This document shows positions 22,459 through 33,128 of a stretch of DNA of 64,000 nucleotides, one piece after another. Both the position numbers and the translations under genes were made by a program. Within the stretch, counting starts at the first letter, position 1. The number at the start of each line of letters is the position of its first letter. This DNA is from Gymnopus androsaceus JB14 (taxonomy: Eukaryota > Basidiomycota > Agaricomycetes > Agaricales > Omphalotaceae). The stretch spans positions 1-64,000 of the forward strand of contig ML769484.1 of NCBI GenBank assembly GCA_009733575.1, read 5' to 3'. The notes beneath the pieces are model-generated. The model made no database searches and was not told the origin of the DNA. It worked only from the letters and a program-made list of their open reading frames with translations.

Positions 22459-24554
22459 CATCAGCAAAACCTGGGTAATGGCCATAGAGGCCATAGCAAT
22501 CTATAGCAACCCATAGCAAGTCATAGCAGCCCAATAGCAGCCATAGTGCTATGAAATGTTATGGTTTGCTATGGCTTACTATGAGCTCCTATGAGATTGT
22601 CATGTGCTCAAGCCAGCTGTCACTCTCTCTCTCACCAATGCTATATAAGAATCAGTGCATTGTCAAAACTTCCCCTATCTCACCCAACACCTCTAATTAA
22701 GCACTGGTAGTACAGTAGAATATCTCATATGGAATAACCTCATGTGGAATAATACCTCATATAGAATGTGATTTTGACAGTACAAAATGCCAAATTCTGT
22801 ATGTCATATGGAATATCCACCATCATCAGCAAAACCTGGGTAATGGCCATAGAAGCCATAGCAGGCCATAGCAGGCCATAGTGCCATAATGCTATGAAAT
22901 GCTATGGCTTGCTATGACTCACTATGACTTGTATGAGATTACCAAATGCTCGAGCCAGCTGTCAGCATTTTGACAGCTGTCATTCTCTCCCGCCAATGCT
23001 AAGGTAGAGAGCATCCAAGCTCAAGCAAGGTCAGCTAACTTTGTCACATGGCTGTCACATACCTATATATGGTGAAATTCACCTCGAAAATAGAATGAAC
23101 ATTATTCCACTCATCATGAAGCTAATTCCTTCCATTCAACACTTTATATACTGTATAAATGTCTGAAAAATAAACTGGCAGTAATTTGAATAAAATCTGA
23201 GAGAGGAGTTATCAGTTTAGCGTAAGAAGCACTGTTTGGGTAACTGTTCGATCAAAATTACATATGTGCTCAAAGTTTTGGGTGATACACCCTTTTAAGT
23301 ACATTTTCAAGGGTTAAATGAAGCAGATTTGGGAGGCAGGTCCTACTTGTTTTTTGAGAGAATTATCTATGGAATTTCACCATATTAAGGAGTCACATGG
23401 AGGTCAGCTGACCTTGCTCGAGCTTGGATGCTCTCTACCTTATATAAGAATTGACACAACTGTTGAAACTTCCCCGACTTCTTTCTTCCATGTTTTCCAA
23501 CTCAATTAGTTCATAAATTCTTGTTAAGTCTCTAATTAAGCATTGGTAGTACATACTAGTACTATTGTACTACTAAGTAGTAGTTTTATTACACTAATAT
23601 TTCAAGTCTTAGTATGTAGTACTACCAGATATTACTATGAGCACAACAATATATGATTTTATTATAATTATTTCAGCCTGTGTCGCTCGAGAGAACATTA
23701 ATTCAAGTGGCCATATAGATAGTTTTGAATTGGACCCAACCCTGACATATGATGATCCCGTAAAATCTATAGCAATCCATAGCAGCCCATAGCAGTCCAT
23801 AGCTCTGGATAGATGGGGACCTTGCTATGGGTGCTATGAGTGCTGGACAGTGCTGGATAGCACTGTCCAGTACACCCAGGTTTTGCTGATGATTTGGAAT
23901 ACATTTTTGGGCTCCCCAACCATATTCCATATGAGATATTCAACTGTACATACTAGTACTGTAGTTATACTACTAGTAGTTCTGTTTATCATCCTAGTAG
24001 CTTAAGTAAGTCTACTTAGTATGTACTACCATGAATGCAACAATATTGTTGGAATTTAGAAAATCTATTTAAACTACAATTACAACATACTTACTGATTT
24101 TCTGATATCACAGAAATATCCGCGCATATATTCACATAGTATCCACTTACTATATGTGATATTTATGACATATGCACTTTTATAGGTATAAATACTACTT
24201 GTAGATACACATGTACAGTACTCGTTTGCCTCCGGGCCCAAGAGAGGTCAAACGTTCAATAAATCCATTGCAGCTCCTTTTTTTATTTCCAATAAATATA
24301 TGTTTTTATCATTATTTGGTCTTGCTCCAGACTTGAGCGGAATAATTCAAGCGGCCATATAGTTAGTTTTGAATTCAATCCTACCCTGACAGATGATGTT
24401 CCCATGAAATCTATAGCAAACCATAATGATCCATAGCAGCCCATAGCATTCCATAGCTCTGGATAGATGGGGACCTTGCTATGGGTGCTATGGGTGCTAT
24501 GAGTGCTGGATAGCGCTATCCAGTGCTGTCCAGTACACCCAGGTTTTGCTGATG
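22459..24554. mobile_element. outer TIR element (CATCAG family) containing a copy of itself
   Basis: The left end CATCAGCAAAACCTGGGT is matched by an inverted right end ACCCAGGTTTTGCTGATG. Host CA lies on both sides (22457-22458, 24555-24556). Removing 22824-23891 plus one AT leaves about 1,026 bp, close to the inner copy's 1,068 bp. Subterminal regions are full of CCATAGCAG-type repeats. It splits the gag-like remnant. Confidence 0.8.
22824..23891. mobile_element. inner TIR element, same family, nested in the outer copy
   Basis: The ends again are CATCAGCAAAACCTGGGT and its inverse, and the dinucleotide AT lies on both sides (22822-22823, 23892-23893). Its left 150 bp match those at 22459 and its right 260 bp (23630-23891) match 24283-24554. 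No transposase frame is seen, so it is non-autonomous. Confidence 0.8.
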
Positions 24555-24932
24555 CAACAATGAAATTAACCAATACTTCTGGTTCAGCATCCACCCATCT
24601 GAACTGCTGTAACATCCTCACTCACATCAAACATAAGGACTCAGCATATGACAGGAAAACACTCCCATCTATGTCTAAGGTGGTGAAGGCAGGAAGGGTG
24701 GTGTTCTGCAACAAAGCAATGGATATGGAGTGGGATGACCCAATTGTAGAAATCATTATATGGGATAGCAGGAAAGGGAAGAAGGTTCAAGAGGCTAGGA
24801 ACATCCAGGACTTGGACAATGAGAAGGATGAGTCAGAGTCAGAGTCCTCAGATGATTCTGAGGAAGACAGGGGGCTGCAAAGAATTAAGCGCCTGACCGG
24901 GGGTTGGTTAGTTAGTCCAGCCATCAGGCCGG

Positions 24933-24958
24933 AAAAAAAAAAAAAAAAAAAAAAAAAA
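24933..24958 (+). repeat. 26-nt poly(A) tract
   Basis: An uninterrupted A26 follows GGCCGG. The sequence before it (TTAGTTAGTCCAGCCATCAGG) resembles that at about 25311-25335 (TTAGTTAGTCTGACCAAAAGG). It could be a retroposed 3' end or simple slippage within the gag remnant. Confidence 0.7.
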
Positions 24959-25406
24959 GTTTGACACCCCTCTAAATGGGTGATTTGGGGCATTTTTAGG
25001 ACCTCCTCAGTCCATTGCATTTACCACCAGATGTCTGATTAAGCTCCTCTCTTGATTCCTCCATTGCTGGTATCTTTACAGATGACAGTCATCTTATTGT
25101 CACACCAGTCACATAGTGTTAGATAGTCCCAAAGTTCCAACACTTGAATACACTTCAGTGACAATGTTTTCTAAAGTGTCCTTTCAAGATTCATAGTATT
25201 TACAGTCTATAAAAAGCTTGGGATAGTGTAACTGCTAGCTCTGAGGCAGAAAAATACCAATATCTAATCTTGATTTATCATTTATGGTGCGTGGGAACAC
25301 TTATGTAGTTAGTTAGTCTGACCAAAAGGCTGGTTCCAAAAAGTTTGCAGCCCCTTGGAAGAAGAAGAACTTAGAACAGCCAAAGAGAAAGAGGATGGGG
25401 AAGCAG

Positions 25407-25998
25407 TAGTGATGTGCCGGCTGGGGCCCATCTCAAAAGCCCCGGCCATGGCTCAGATAGCCCTGGCCAGGGCTGATCAAAATGTTGAGCCAAGCCCTAC
25501 ATGGTGGCTGGGGCTCGGCTAGGGCTTGGCTCAGGCTCAGGCCCCGGCTCAAGGTACATATATGAAATGCCAATTTTTATCCATAAAAATTGTCACATTC
25601 AATATTAATTTAGTGTAAATCATATAACCAAGCATGAAGTCCATTGTGAACATCAGTACAACCTCAAATGCATCCAGAGAATGCAATATAGTCAGATTTA
25701 TGTCCATTTACAACCACTTATATGACATTTGACCACAGGATAAAGCTTCTCCTTCCTTAGAATAGTGTTAGAAAATGGTGTAAAATTCTGTGTTTCACAA
25801 AATGTCTTAAATTTTAAGTAAAATTCCATGCATTCTTTTGGTAAAATAAAGTGCTCTGAGCCCTGGCTCAGGGCTTTCAAAAATCTGAGCCAGGCCTTGA
25901 GCCCTCCTGAGCCCTAGAGATGGCTGGGGCCAGTTCCGGCTCAATCAGGCCCAGCTCAGAGGGCTCAAGGGCTCTGAGCCCCAGCCAGCACATCACTA
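25407..25998. mobile_element. hAT-like MITE 1 with 8-bp TSD
   Basis: TIRs begin TAGTGATGTGC and continue YGGCTGGGG on both ends. The host octamer GGAAGCAG occurs at 25399-25406 and again at 25999-26006. The 592-bp body is non-coding and carries many GGCTCAGG/GAGCC motifs near the ends. An 8-bp duplication is the hAT signature. Confidence 0.88.
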
Positions 25999-26307
25999 GG
26001 AAGCAGGAAGTCCAGACAACTTGAAAGATGTTTACAAGGAGTCTCAATGACATTGAGGAGCTTGCAAAAAAGCTAAGGGGACTGAACATTGATGATATCA
26101 ACCATACCAGGACATACACTCACCTTGTTGCCCTGATATGCTGATTTTTCAGCTAAAGCTGAAACTGTACAGAATTGATAATTCTAGATTCTGTATTATA
26201 CTCAATATGAGGTTATACCAAGAACTATAGTGAGCCCAAGCTGATAGTTGAAGTCTATTGAGAGTCCATTGTACTCTAGATTGCAGAGTGATGGTACACA
26301 TTAATGG

Positions 26308-26469
26308 TATCTCCCTAGCATCATTGATGAATGGAGACCTGCAAAAATACAGGAGCTTTTTGAAGTTATGTGCAAATCTCATCTTGCCGCTACCACCTCC
26401 AACCTGCATCTGGTGATGTTGTTTTTTGTATGCGGGTCATGTGGAACTATATTATCCACAAGTGTTCTT
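26308..26469 (+). pseudogene. fragment of the F-box gene at 33129-35636
   Basis: The 162 bp match 34758-34929 (coding LPSIIDEWRPAKIQELLEVM) with many C-to-T and G-to-A changes and a small deletion. It is fused at 26470 directly to WRS1 exon 2 sequence. Confidence 0.8.
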
Positions 26470-27297
26470 CGGAGGATCGACGATGCTTTGTTGCAGCGGT
26501 TTGAGAAGCTTACTGGGAGGAGACCACATGTGCTTTTGAGGAGAGGGATGTTTTTTTTGCATCGGTGAGTGAGATGTCTTCAAGGATTAGAGTGACTTGA
26601 CTCAAATTTTGCTGATTTGGAAAGGGAATTCGATAAAATTCTAGATCAATATGAACAAGGAAAACCCTTCTTCTTGTACACTGGGAGAGGCCCGAGTAGT
26701 GATAGTATGCATCTGGGACATATGATTCCATTCGTTTTCACCAAGTGCATTTCTTGCCCCCATCTTTGATTGCCTTTCTCTGAGTCTATCAAGATGGTTA
26801 CAGGAGGTTTTTGATGTTCCCTTGGTCATCCAGTTAACAGGTACATATGCATGTTGTAGTACATCTTGCCAAAGATCACTCGTTGATGCACATTTTGTTT
26901 TGTTTCCAGACGACGAAAAGTTTCTGTTCAAGCACGAGCTCAAAATCGAGCAGACAAAAGCTTTTTCGCACATGAATGCACGCGATATCATCGCTGTCAG
27001 AGTCAACCTCGAAAAAACCTTCATCTTCAGCAATTATGATTATGTCTCTGGAGCTTTCTACGAAAATGTATCCAGGATATCTCATCAAATTACATATAGC
27101 CAGGTGAAAGCCACTTTTGAGTTTACTGATTCGATGCATACTCTACTACTACTCCACGCACCAGTCGATTTGTTACTCACCTCCAAATCAACAGAGACAA
27201 CATCGGCAAAATCCACTTTGCCTCTATCCAAGCCGCACCCTCATTCTCAAACTCCTTCCCCCAAATCTTCAGCACCACATCTAACATCCCTTGCTTC

Positions 27298-27885
27298 TAG
27301 TGATGTGCTGGCCCGGCTTTGGCCTACGAGCCCAGCTTTGCCACAGCCCTTGGCTTTGGCCTGGAGAAATTGAAGCCGGGCCCTACTAGGAGGGCTCCAG
27401 CCTGGCTTTGGCCTAAGCTGCGGCTTTTCAGGTGGCTGTGTATACATCCTGTATATGGAAATTTTTGAAAAAATTCTTGAAGCAAGGTCTTACAGTGAGC
27501 CATGTATCATAATTGATACTGTAATTAAAGCTTATACTATCACTAGTAACTGAAAGGGAGCACCAAAGGAACTTTGATAATTGAATATTAATGTCCCAAA
27601 ATGGAAAGACAAAGCTAGCAATGTGCCGGAACTGTACTTTACACTCAAAATGTTAAACAATGAATTCTGATCATTCAAGAGTGTACAAATAGGCTGGAAA
27701 ATTTCACAAAAAATGACATTAAATACCTGCAAAAAATAGCTGAAAAGCCCCAGCTCAGGGCTTGAAAAATCTGAAGCCGGGCCAAAAGCCATCTCAGGCC
27801 AAAGGTCAGGGCCTGGCTTTTGACGGCCTGGCTTGGCTCGGCTTGCCCCGGCCCACGGCTTTCAGGCCAAGCCGGCACATCACTA
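27298..27885. mobile_element. hAT-like MITE 2 with 8-bp TSD
   Basis: TIR TAGTGATGTGCYGGC at both ends. The WRS1 octamer CTTGCTTC is duplicated at 27290-27297 and 27886-27893. 588 bp, non-coding, same family as MITE 1 by ends and size but with a different interior (AAGCCGGGC motifs). Confidence 0.9.
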
Positions 27886-28007
27886 CTTGCTTCATCCCCT
27901 GCGCCATCAACCAAGATCCCTACTTCCGTCTCACCCGAGACGTGGCCCAAAAACTTAAATACCCCAAACCCTCCTTGATCCATTCAAAATTTTCCCTGCT
28001 TTATAGG

Positions 28008-29106
28008 TGTCAGGCCTTGGCTCATTTCTCATCCGCTATCCACCCGCTGATGTTTCCCACGCTTCCTGGCCGTCCGCGGATACTTCCCACGCTCTGATCT
28101 GACGTCCGCGGATACTTCCCGCACTCATTACCTACATTGCGGGCGCTTTCCATGCTTATTTACCATTTATCCTGCCTGCCGGGCACTTTCTACATGTGAT
28201 TACCACTTATCCTGCCTCCCGAGTGCCTCCCGCACCTGATAACCATCCATCAGGCCCTCCTGACGACTTACACAGCCACCCTACAGTATATAAGTAGACA
28301 CCCCGAGTCCATGCACCCTAGTCTGTTATTACCATTGTTACCAAATCGATCCCTTTTTGCTTCTGTCTCTGTCTCTGTCTCTCTATTTCTATCTGTTCTA
28401 ACCAGTTGTGCCTTCCGAGCTCCGTTCGAAGGCTCACTGTCATCTGCATCAACTGCGAGGCTCTGTCTGTAGATACCAAATCTACGTCCAGAGCTCACTG
28501 TCTTCTATCTCTGTTTACAACTTTACAACCAAAGCTCCTCGGGAGCTTCCTATTTGGGTTTTGCTACCTCTAGAACCTCTGGAACCATCCGCTTTTGCTC
28601 AATTCCAGTCTGCTCCCACGCTATTCCATCCGCTCTCACACTATTCCCATCCGCTTTCACCCTATTCCATCCACTCCCACGCTATTTCCGTCCGCTTTTG
28701 CACTATTCCGTCCGCTCCCACGCTATTTCCGCCCGCTTTCACCCTATTCCACCCGCTCTCACGCTATTTCCGTCCGCATTTGCTGTATTCCATCCGCATT
28801 ATCCATATTCGGACTTATTACACCTTTTTGGACCACCCCTTTACCCATATTCCATCCACTCCCACTCATTTCTGGTTGTCGGACCACAATACCACCCGCT
28901 TCCTCCTGATTATGTCAGCGGGTGGCCCGTACACTGTTCCTTGCACCTCTGAGGTTTGTACTGTTCCGTACAACACTCATACTACTGTCCAGACCCACCT
29001 TACGGCACGGTTACCCGGGTGGTCACATTTGGTCTCCACCTACATCTAGGTGCAAGACATTCAGGATACATTGGTTCGAGATCCGTTTTGTGCACCGGGT
29101 CTCACA
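28008..29106 (+). mobile_element. solo LTR of a Ty3/gypsy-like retrotransposon
   Basis: The 1,099-bp insert begins TGTCAGGCC and ends GGTCTCACA. WRS1 sequence ACAGG is duplicated: 29107-29111 on the right and, with one C-to-T change, ATAGG at 28003-28007 on the left. A TATA box (GTATATAAG) lies near 28286. No internal coding region remains, as expected after LTR-LTR recombination. Strand is set from the TATA box. Confidence 0.85.
28586..28800 (+). repeat. ~20-21 bp minisatellite inside the solo LTR
   Basis: About nine to ten imperfect units of the form CTATTCCATCCGCTYYCAC follow one another. A looser three-unit repeat around 28140-28260 (...TTACCACTTATCCTGCC...) lies upstream in the same LTR. 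Confidence 0.8.
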
Positions 29107-30495
29107 ACAGGGTCCGCAAACAAAGATGAGTGCGAGCGATCCGAATAGTAGTATTTATATGACAGATAAGGCGGAGCAGATTAAGAATAAAATTAATAAG
29201 CATGGGTTTTCGGGTGGGCAGGAGACGGAGGAGGAGCATCGGAGGCTTGGAGGGAATACGGAGGTTGATGTTGCGTATCAGTATTTGACTTTTTTTTGGA
29301 TGATGATGAGGAGTTGGAGAGGTTGGGAGTGGTGAGTTCTTGTTGGGTGTGGGTATGCGTTGCTGACTTGGGGGAAAATCCATCATAGGAATATCGAGCA
29401 GGACGGCTATTGACTGGCCAGTTGAAAGCCAAATGCATTCAGCTTTTACAGCAGTTTGTCACTGAGTTCCAGGAGGTTGGTCGAGTTTGCTCTCTCTCTC
29501 TTTTAATACCTTGGTTAATTTATTCATTAGCGTCGGGCTAAAGTTACAGACGAAAAAGTCGACGCGTTTATGGACAAGAATCGGAAAATTGAACCTACCA
29601 TGGGTAAAGCCAAAGTTTAGCCCGTCGAGTGACTGGCTCTACTTGCGATGTACACTGTATAGAAATGATATTCTATTACTGTCGGACGCGGATTTTGACT
29701 TGCCCGGTGCAAAAAGCATACAGTACTGTGTGTGCTCCGACCCTGAAGCACTGTGGTTTGATTCCTAATCTGCTTGATTCTGTTCATCACAAAGCAAGCT
29801 GATTCCTTGTTCATCGATGTCCTAGCTGTTAGGATACTGACCTGTACGCCCATATCATTGCTTTGACCTTTCCCTTTATAGATACCTACTACTTTACTTC
29901 CGCTCACGCGGCTTACCAATAACTAGATAGATCTAGCCTATATATGTAGCGGCAGTGTACCGCCAGTTTTCTACCATCATACAACTGAGGTGAGTAGCTA
30001 CTTTATTACTTATCTATATTGGTACTGATCATTAGTTATATTGTCTACAGGTACCCAATAGAGTTGTTCTACCATCGTACAACTGAGTTATATTGTCTAC
30101 ACTAGCTGATGGAAAACCTAGCAATTTGCATGTAGATAATAACACTCAAGACTACGATGCTCTAGTTTCTGTCTAGAGATGTTTCCCAGCAATTCCCCAA
30201 AGATGAAACCCAAGAAAATTTCTACAACTATTGTGGCCATACGCTGGAGATGCTACCAGTGCTTGTGGACCAGATTCGAAAGATGTCTGAGGCGTTGAGG
30301 AGTTCGAATTTTTGATTTTGACGAGGGTAGCGGATCATATCAATCCGACAAGCTGTGGTCGATCTTTATAAATTCCATCCGAAAACGCTGTTAATATTAT
30401 CAGCTCAGTTGCTCTCTACTTTCATATCCATCTCACAACTTCACGTTGGGCGTCTTGTAATTATCCCCACCTCCTGGACCCCACTTGAAGGCTTG

Positions 30496-32023
30496 ATGTC
30501 TGTCCCTGCATACCAAAATCATGACAATGCAATCGAAGCTTTGTATGCCATTATAGGAATCATTCCAGAAACATTCATTTATGGTGAGTACCTTCTCTTA
30601 AATGTTGCTAAGATAGAGATATCATAGCTAACTTCAAACCAATCTCATAGGCGTATATAGCTGCATGTTCCCCGTCTTCGTTTTTGTCATGCTGTATGTA
30701 GGATGCATTCCAAGTTGTTATCATTTCCATTCGCGATACTTACTGTATAACCAATCCTAGGACGAAAGGTCTCCGATCAAGAGTCCGCAAGATATTATTC
30801 TTCATGAGCCTCTTCATGTATACCACCTCAACTGTCCATTGGAGCTTGTCTGTTGCCAGCGTGATTTTGATGTTCAAAAACGACTTTATATCTCCAGCGT
30901 CGTTGGACGTGAGCTTCTATCTCCCGTTGTTCAGCGCAATTACCCTCTTCAATGCACGCTCCTTGCATATTTCGTTCTGTTACCTACTGACTTTGAGATT
31001 AGTACCTCCTTACAGACGGAGTGGTTGTATGGCGGGCTTGGGTGCTATGCAATGATCAAAGTCGGGGAGTTTTGAAGATCCCGATAGCTTTGTTGATTTG
31101 TCTGGCGAGTACGTCCACAGCCCGAATCTGATTCTTCACTTCGAGTCTGATGCTCTTTCCAGTCACTGTCACTGTGACGATCGCGTTCAGAATACGACTC
31201 ACGGTGATGCCCATCAGCCCGGAGCTCTTCGCTCTCATGAATTGGGCCATAGACGTCAGTCAGATTGCCAGTTTGGTCATTTCATTGATGGCGAATATCT
31301 CTGCGACTACTATTATTTCGATGAAAGCTTGGTAAGTACCGTGTTAACTTTTCCAACGGTCGATGCTGAACCAGATCTGAATCATAGGAAATTCCGACGT
31401 GATATAACGCGAGATTTTGCGCGTAAACAGACGAATGGAAGCAGAATTATGGCGTTGATCGTCGAGTCAGGGATATTGTACGGCTTTTCCGGAGTGAGTG
31501 GTAGTATCACTCTATATCACTAGCGTTTCTAACAGTCAAAACGATCAGATTACTTTTCTTCTAACCTCGCTAATTCGTCTCGAGTACGGAACTTTGGGAG
31601 ATATTTACACCCCGGTCACTTTTCAACTCGCTGTAAGTGATATTTTCTCTACTTTGACACCGCGACGCGTGCTGAGAGAGCTGGTCCTAGGGTATCTACC
31701 CCATAGTCGTGATTCTCCTCGTCAACCAAGGCAGTTCAATGGACAAGACGGTCTTCATGTCGGCGATACCTCACCATTCAAATTCAGCGCGCACATATAG
31801 CGACGAGAGCCACCTTGAAACGATGCGATTCGACATTCCTATCAATACCGTTGACTCGAATTGTCTCTCATCTCAATCATCTCAATCATCTCCAGACATG
31901 GACTCGCATATAGGTGACAAAGGCTTGAAGGGGGTTCGTTTTTCTGCGAAAGAAAAATCTCTACCAGATATACCTTTGTCCCCGTCCTCTGTCGTGGATA
32001 TAAAGGTAACAGGCACAAGATGA
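30496..32023 (+). CDS. 7TM membrane protein copy (b)
   Basis: It has the same architecture as copy (a) but without the insertion. It starts at 30496 (MSVPAYQNHDNAIEAL), then VYSCMFPVFVFVML, TKGLRSRVRKILFFMSLFMY, VHWSLSVASVILMF, YLLTDGVVVWRAWVL, ISPELFALMNWAID, VISLMANISATTIISMKAW, ITFLLTSLIRLEYG, GIYPIVVILLVNQGSS and a soluble tail ending DIKVTGTR at 32023. Seven hydrophobic segments can be counted. The donor after ITLFN is GCACGC, where copies (a) and (c) have GTAAGC; this is a poor site and read-through would truncate the protein near residue 160. Its function is unknown; it is part of the duplicated segment. Confidence 0.65.
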
Positions 32024-33128
32024 CGGGTTTGGCTCCATCCTAATATCCCAAGTGTACAATTTTAGGCAGACCCGATGGGTGATCATGATATGCTGCATAA
32101 TGATGAAAATAAATTATAAGCCAATGTGGATGACTGTTATCCTCACTGCTCCTTGCGCCTTAATACTTAGCTTTACTTATTAACAGTCGTCGTTGGTAAG
32201 CCTCATTAAATACAGGAGCAAACCTGGAAGTGAAACATCGAACTTCAAAGTTACCGGATCAAAAAGAACTTAAGAAGACGGGTAAGGAAAGCGGATGTCG
32301 AATTTGGGCTGGTTATCTTCTAAATGCTGCACATAGCTTTATGAAGGAATTGGAGCGAATGCGGTAACGAGGCAAGATCGGCTCTCGCGTCCATTTCACG
32401 GATATGATAGTAGAGAGGAATAGATGGAGATAGGACTTCTATGACAAGCTTGTCGGTACAGACGCACGTTGGGCTCTAAACCTATTGAAATCGTGCACAA
32501 GAAAGTGGTATAATCAAGATGGCGAGGATAACAGAAGGGAGATGCGTCTTCTTCACCTAGCAGATAGCTCCAGCGACATTGGGCACGCGATATCTGTGAC
32601 CTTCAAGGTCACGAATGCCAAGTTGACATTCCTAAGACGGGCGCGAAAATTATCCTTGTAGTTCCCGTGAAACGAGCAGGAGTTTGACAGGAAAAGGCGT
32701 ATCATAAGCTTGTCGTAATCGGTTATTCTATGCGAGTCTTCTCCTGCTCTTCCTTGAAGACGAGGGGGTCTGACCAGACGATGCTCTAGGTTGGCCGGAA
32801 ACTACATTGCGCTCCCCAGTGAGAGGGCTATAATGCGTAAATGATATGAATGTACCGCTGTGTCCGTTTAGTCAAGTCGCGCTGACGTTGGAAGGTGATT
32901 TTGGATTTCATTCTAGAGACGGGCTCCTGGCAGTCACTATTTATGGACCCACTAAACGCACCATGTCTTTACTGCCAGAAGTTCGTTTATCATTAAGAAA
33001 ATTTTTTGGAAATTGGTGTTTACAGCATCTTGAACGTAGATTGAGCGAGTTGAAGTTCAAGCCGGCGCGAGCCTGGTCTGTCTTACTATGCAGGCGCCAA
33101 AATAACAGCTTGTTAATAATTGACATCG
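32024..33128. other. intergenic, no supported gene
   Basis: Similarity to copy (a)'s downstream region ends just after the 7TM stop. I see only short frames; the one at 32846-33196 overlaps the true start of the F-box gene in another frame. Confidence 0.5.

Larger units (their letters stand above)
14990..26145 (+). pseudogene. decayed gag-like retroelement ORF broken into four pieces by later insertions
   Basis: Segments of one degenerate ORF lie on both sides of each insertion. 14990-15159 reads FCREAQDLKDFLEEFGDCAD with later RYWKTL. 22250-22458 continues ESKDWTKMVGEILKAYLGAD and YYQQFKVMSNALKAESKLT. 24555 onward gives NQYFWFSIHPSELL, VVKAGRVVF and an acidic serine-rich stretch. After the MITE at 25407-25998 comes LNDIEELAKKLRGLNIDDIN. 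This order (DLKDFLEEFEDxAD, KxLEGYES, KxILExYLGAD, YFWxGIHP) is that of gag-like ORFs common in basidiomycete retrotransposons. Stops and frame changes show it is dead. It is the host of the gypsy element, the self-nested TIR element and hAT-like MITE 1, so it is the oldest layer here. Confidence 0.6.
26470..29620 (+). pseudogene. second, broken copy of WRS1
   Basis: The copy starts inside exon 2 ([19 protein letters not shown]) and runs through the last exon to the TAG at 29618-29620, so the first ~100 residues and the promoter are missing. It is cut by a hAT-like MITE (27298-27885) and a solo LTR (28008-29106). The 5' half shows many C-to-T/G-to-A changes against the first copy; the 3' part (29107-29620) shows few. 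A lost T near 29299 also breaks the frame. It nonetheless preserves the expected frame at the four places where the complete copy is broken. Confidence 0.9.

Noticed and set aside
28408..29049. 213-codon ORF with repeated HPLSRY-type units
   Set aside because: It lies wholly inside the solo LTR minisatellite; the repeats are DNA repeats read as protein.
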